The notes beneath the pieces are model-generated. The model was not told the origin of the DNA. It searched no databases and saw only the letters and a list, made by a program, of their open reading frames with translations. 64,000 nt of DNA from CBDDKS01 sp965230335 (GTDB lineage Bacteria; Pseudomonadota; Gammaproteobacteria; Enterobacterales; Kangiellaceae), in contig CBDDKS010000006.1 in the NCBI GenBank assembly GCA_965230335.1, positions 372,001 to 436,000 on the forward strand. The letters run 5' to 3'. Of this stretch, positions 63,351 to 64,000 are shown piece after piece. Every line of letters begins with the position of its first letter. Position 1 is the stretch's first letter. The translations under genes and the position numbers were made by a program.

Positions 63351-63364
63351 AAAATCAACAAATT

Positions 63365-64000
63365 CTAAAATGTATGGTACCAAAAATGTGCATGCTCCTC
63401 TCGGAAACCCTTTAACTGTAAAGTACCATCACTCGTTAACAATAAAGAAATCATACCCTGTTTTGAATTTTCCATAAGCTCAATATCTAATGCCTGGTAA
63501 CGAGATAGTATCTTGTCATTAGGCAAATGAAAGCGGTTTAAAAAACCTGAAGAAACAATTGCTGTTTTTACCTGACTATTTAACAAAAATGACCATGAAG
63601 AAGAGCTTTGGCTACCATGATGTGGTACCGTCATCACATCAGCTTGAACAAAAGATTTGTGGTGTTTTAATATATAAAGCTCTGCTTCTTTTTCAATATC
63701 ACCTGTTAATAAAATCTGTTTGCCTGCCATAGAGAGCTTCATCATACAGGACGCATTATTGCCCTGACCATTCGGCATTTGCAGCCATTCTATATCAAGT
63801 TGCTTTATAGTGAATTTACCTTTACACGAATTAGATTCATACTTTTTAAATAACTTATTTTCCTCTTGAATATTTAGTGTCTGTTTTTCTCCAGATACCC
63901 AATATTTCACTGGATATTGTTGTATCAACCACTGATAATCTCCAGCATGATCTTTATCATTATGACTAATAACCAGCAAATCAATCTCTTTTATTAGTTT
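63365..64000 (-). CDS. comEC: ComEC, C-terminal metallo-beta-lactamase domain (partial)
   Basis: The frame stays open to the right edge, so the gene begins outside the window; about 211 residues are visible. The visible start reads IDLLVISHNDKDHAGD, the HxxxDH metal motif of the ComEC metallo-beta-lactamase-like domain. Later come LLTGDIEKEAELYIL and VMTVPHHGSQSSSSWSF, also typical. ComEC takes up single-stranded DNA across the inner membrane. The C-terminus here ends 15 nt from the EgtD-like gene, tail to tail. Confidence 0.92.
   Translation of the reverse strand, partial: KLIKEIDLLVISHNDKDHAGDYQWLIQQYPVKYWVSGEKQTLNIQEENKLFKKYESNSCKGKFTIKQLDIEWLQMPNGQGNNASCMMKLSMAGKQILLTGDIEKEAELYILKHHKSFVQADVMTVPHHGSQSSSSWSFLLNSQVKTAIVSSGFLNRFHLPNDKILSRYQALDIELMENSKQGMISLLLTSDGTLQLKGFREEHAHFWYHTF

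Noticed and set aside
1..64000. tRNA, rRNA, prophage or restriction/defence loci
   Set aside because: None could be found by eye in either strand; the gaps are AT-rich and lack tRNA-type cloverleaf arms.

Overview
This is an AT-rich chromosomal segment of a Gammaproteobacterium. The evidence is gene order: smc-zipA-ligA with a cysZ-type gene divergent from smc, ssb next to an MFS gene divergent from uvrA, apaG-apaH, a complete ccmABCDEFGHI operon beside fliK- and FhlB-type genes, and a comEC ... exbB-exbD-msbA-lpxK-trm112-kdsB block. I see no phage, transposase, CRISPR, rRNA or tRNA. Species cannot be fixed from the window.

Layout. 1-6.9 kb is an envelope-stress island of the PspA/YjfIJKL type: the end of a Ser/Arg-rich protein, a doubled DUF350 membrane protein, a membrane-anchored spermidine-synthase-like protein, then DUF2170, PspA, DUF2491, a small probable tandem ribbon-helix-helix protein, a potassium-channel-like protein and a small membrane protein. 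The DUF2170-pspA part has its own promoter, overlapped and followed by two copies of a 15-bp palindrome. 7.3-16 kb carries a cyclophilin, ligA, zipA, smc and cysZ. 16.4-23.3 kb is mixed metabolism and signalling: an unknown exported protein, tryptophan 2,3-dioxygenase, an unknown, an HD-GYP protein, an N-formylglutamate amidohydrolase with an extra N-terminal region, HutC, and a FemAB/GNAT-like protein. 23.4-30.7 kb is the full cytochrome c maturation operon. 30.9-33.6 kb holds FliK-like and FhlB-like flagellar export genes. 33.7-36.8 kb is a three-gene glycan cassette. 36.9-45.9 kb has a globin, free methionine-(R)-sulfoxide reductase, ssb, an MFS transporter, uvrA, a YejK nucleoid protein, a TraB/GumN protein and a cold-shock protein. 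46.3-53.6 kb has a MITE-like element, a large chemoreceptor, an outer-membrane protein, glutamate dehydrogenase, apaH and apaG. 53.7-59.4 kb makes and exports lipid A/KDO precursors (kdsB, trm112, lpxK, msbA) with exbD/exbB. 59.7-63.4 kb is a cassette of a PutP-like symporter and an EgtD-like methyltransferase, lying between exbB and comEC; comEC runs off the right edge.

The most notable items are: the Psp-like operon with its palindromic promoter and possible built-in RHH regulator; the symporter/EgtD-like pair wedged into the conserved comEC-exbB-msbA-lpxK order; and a family of short inverted-repeat elements. One family member is a complete 268-bp copy. Several partial copies lie within about 10 nt of stop codons, and one appears to supply the last codons of kdsB.
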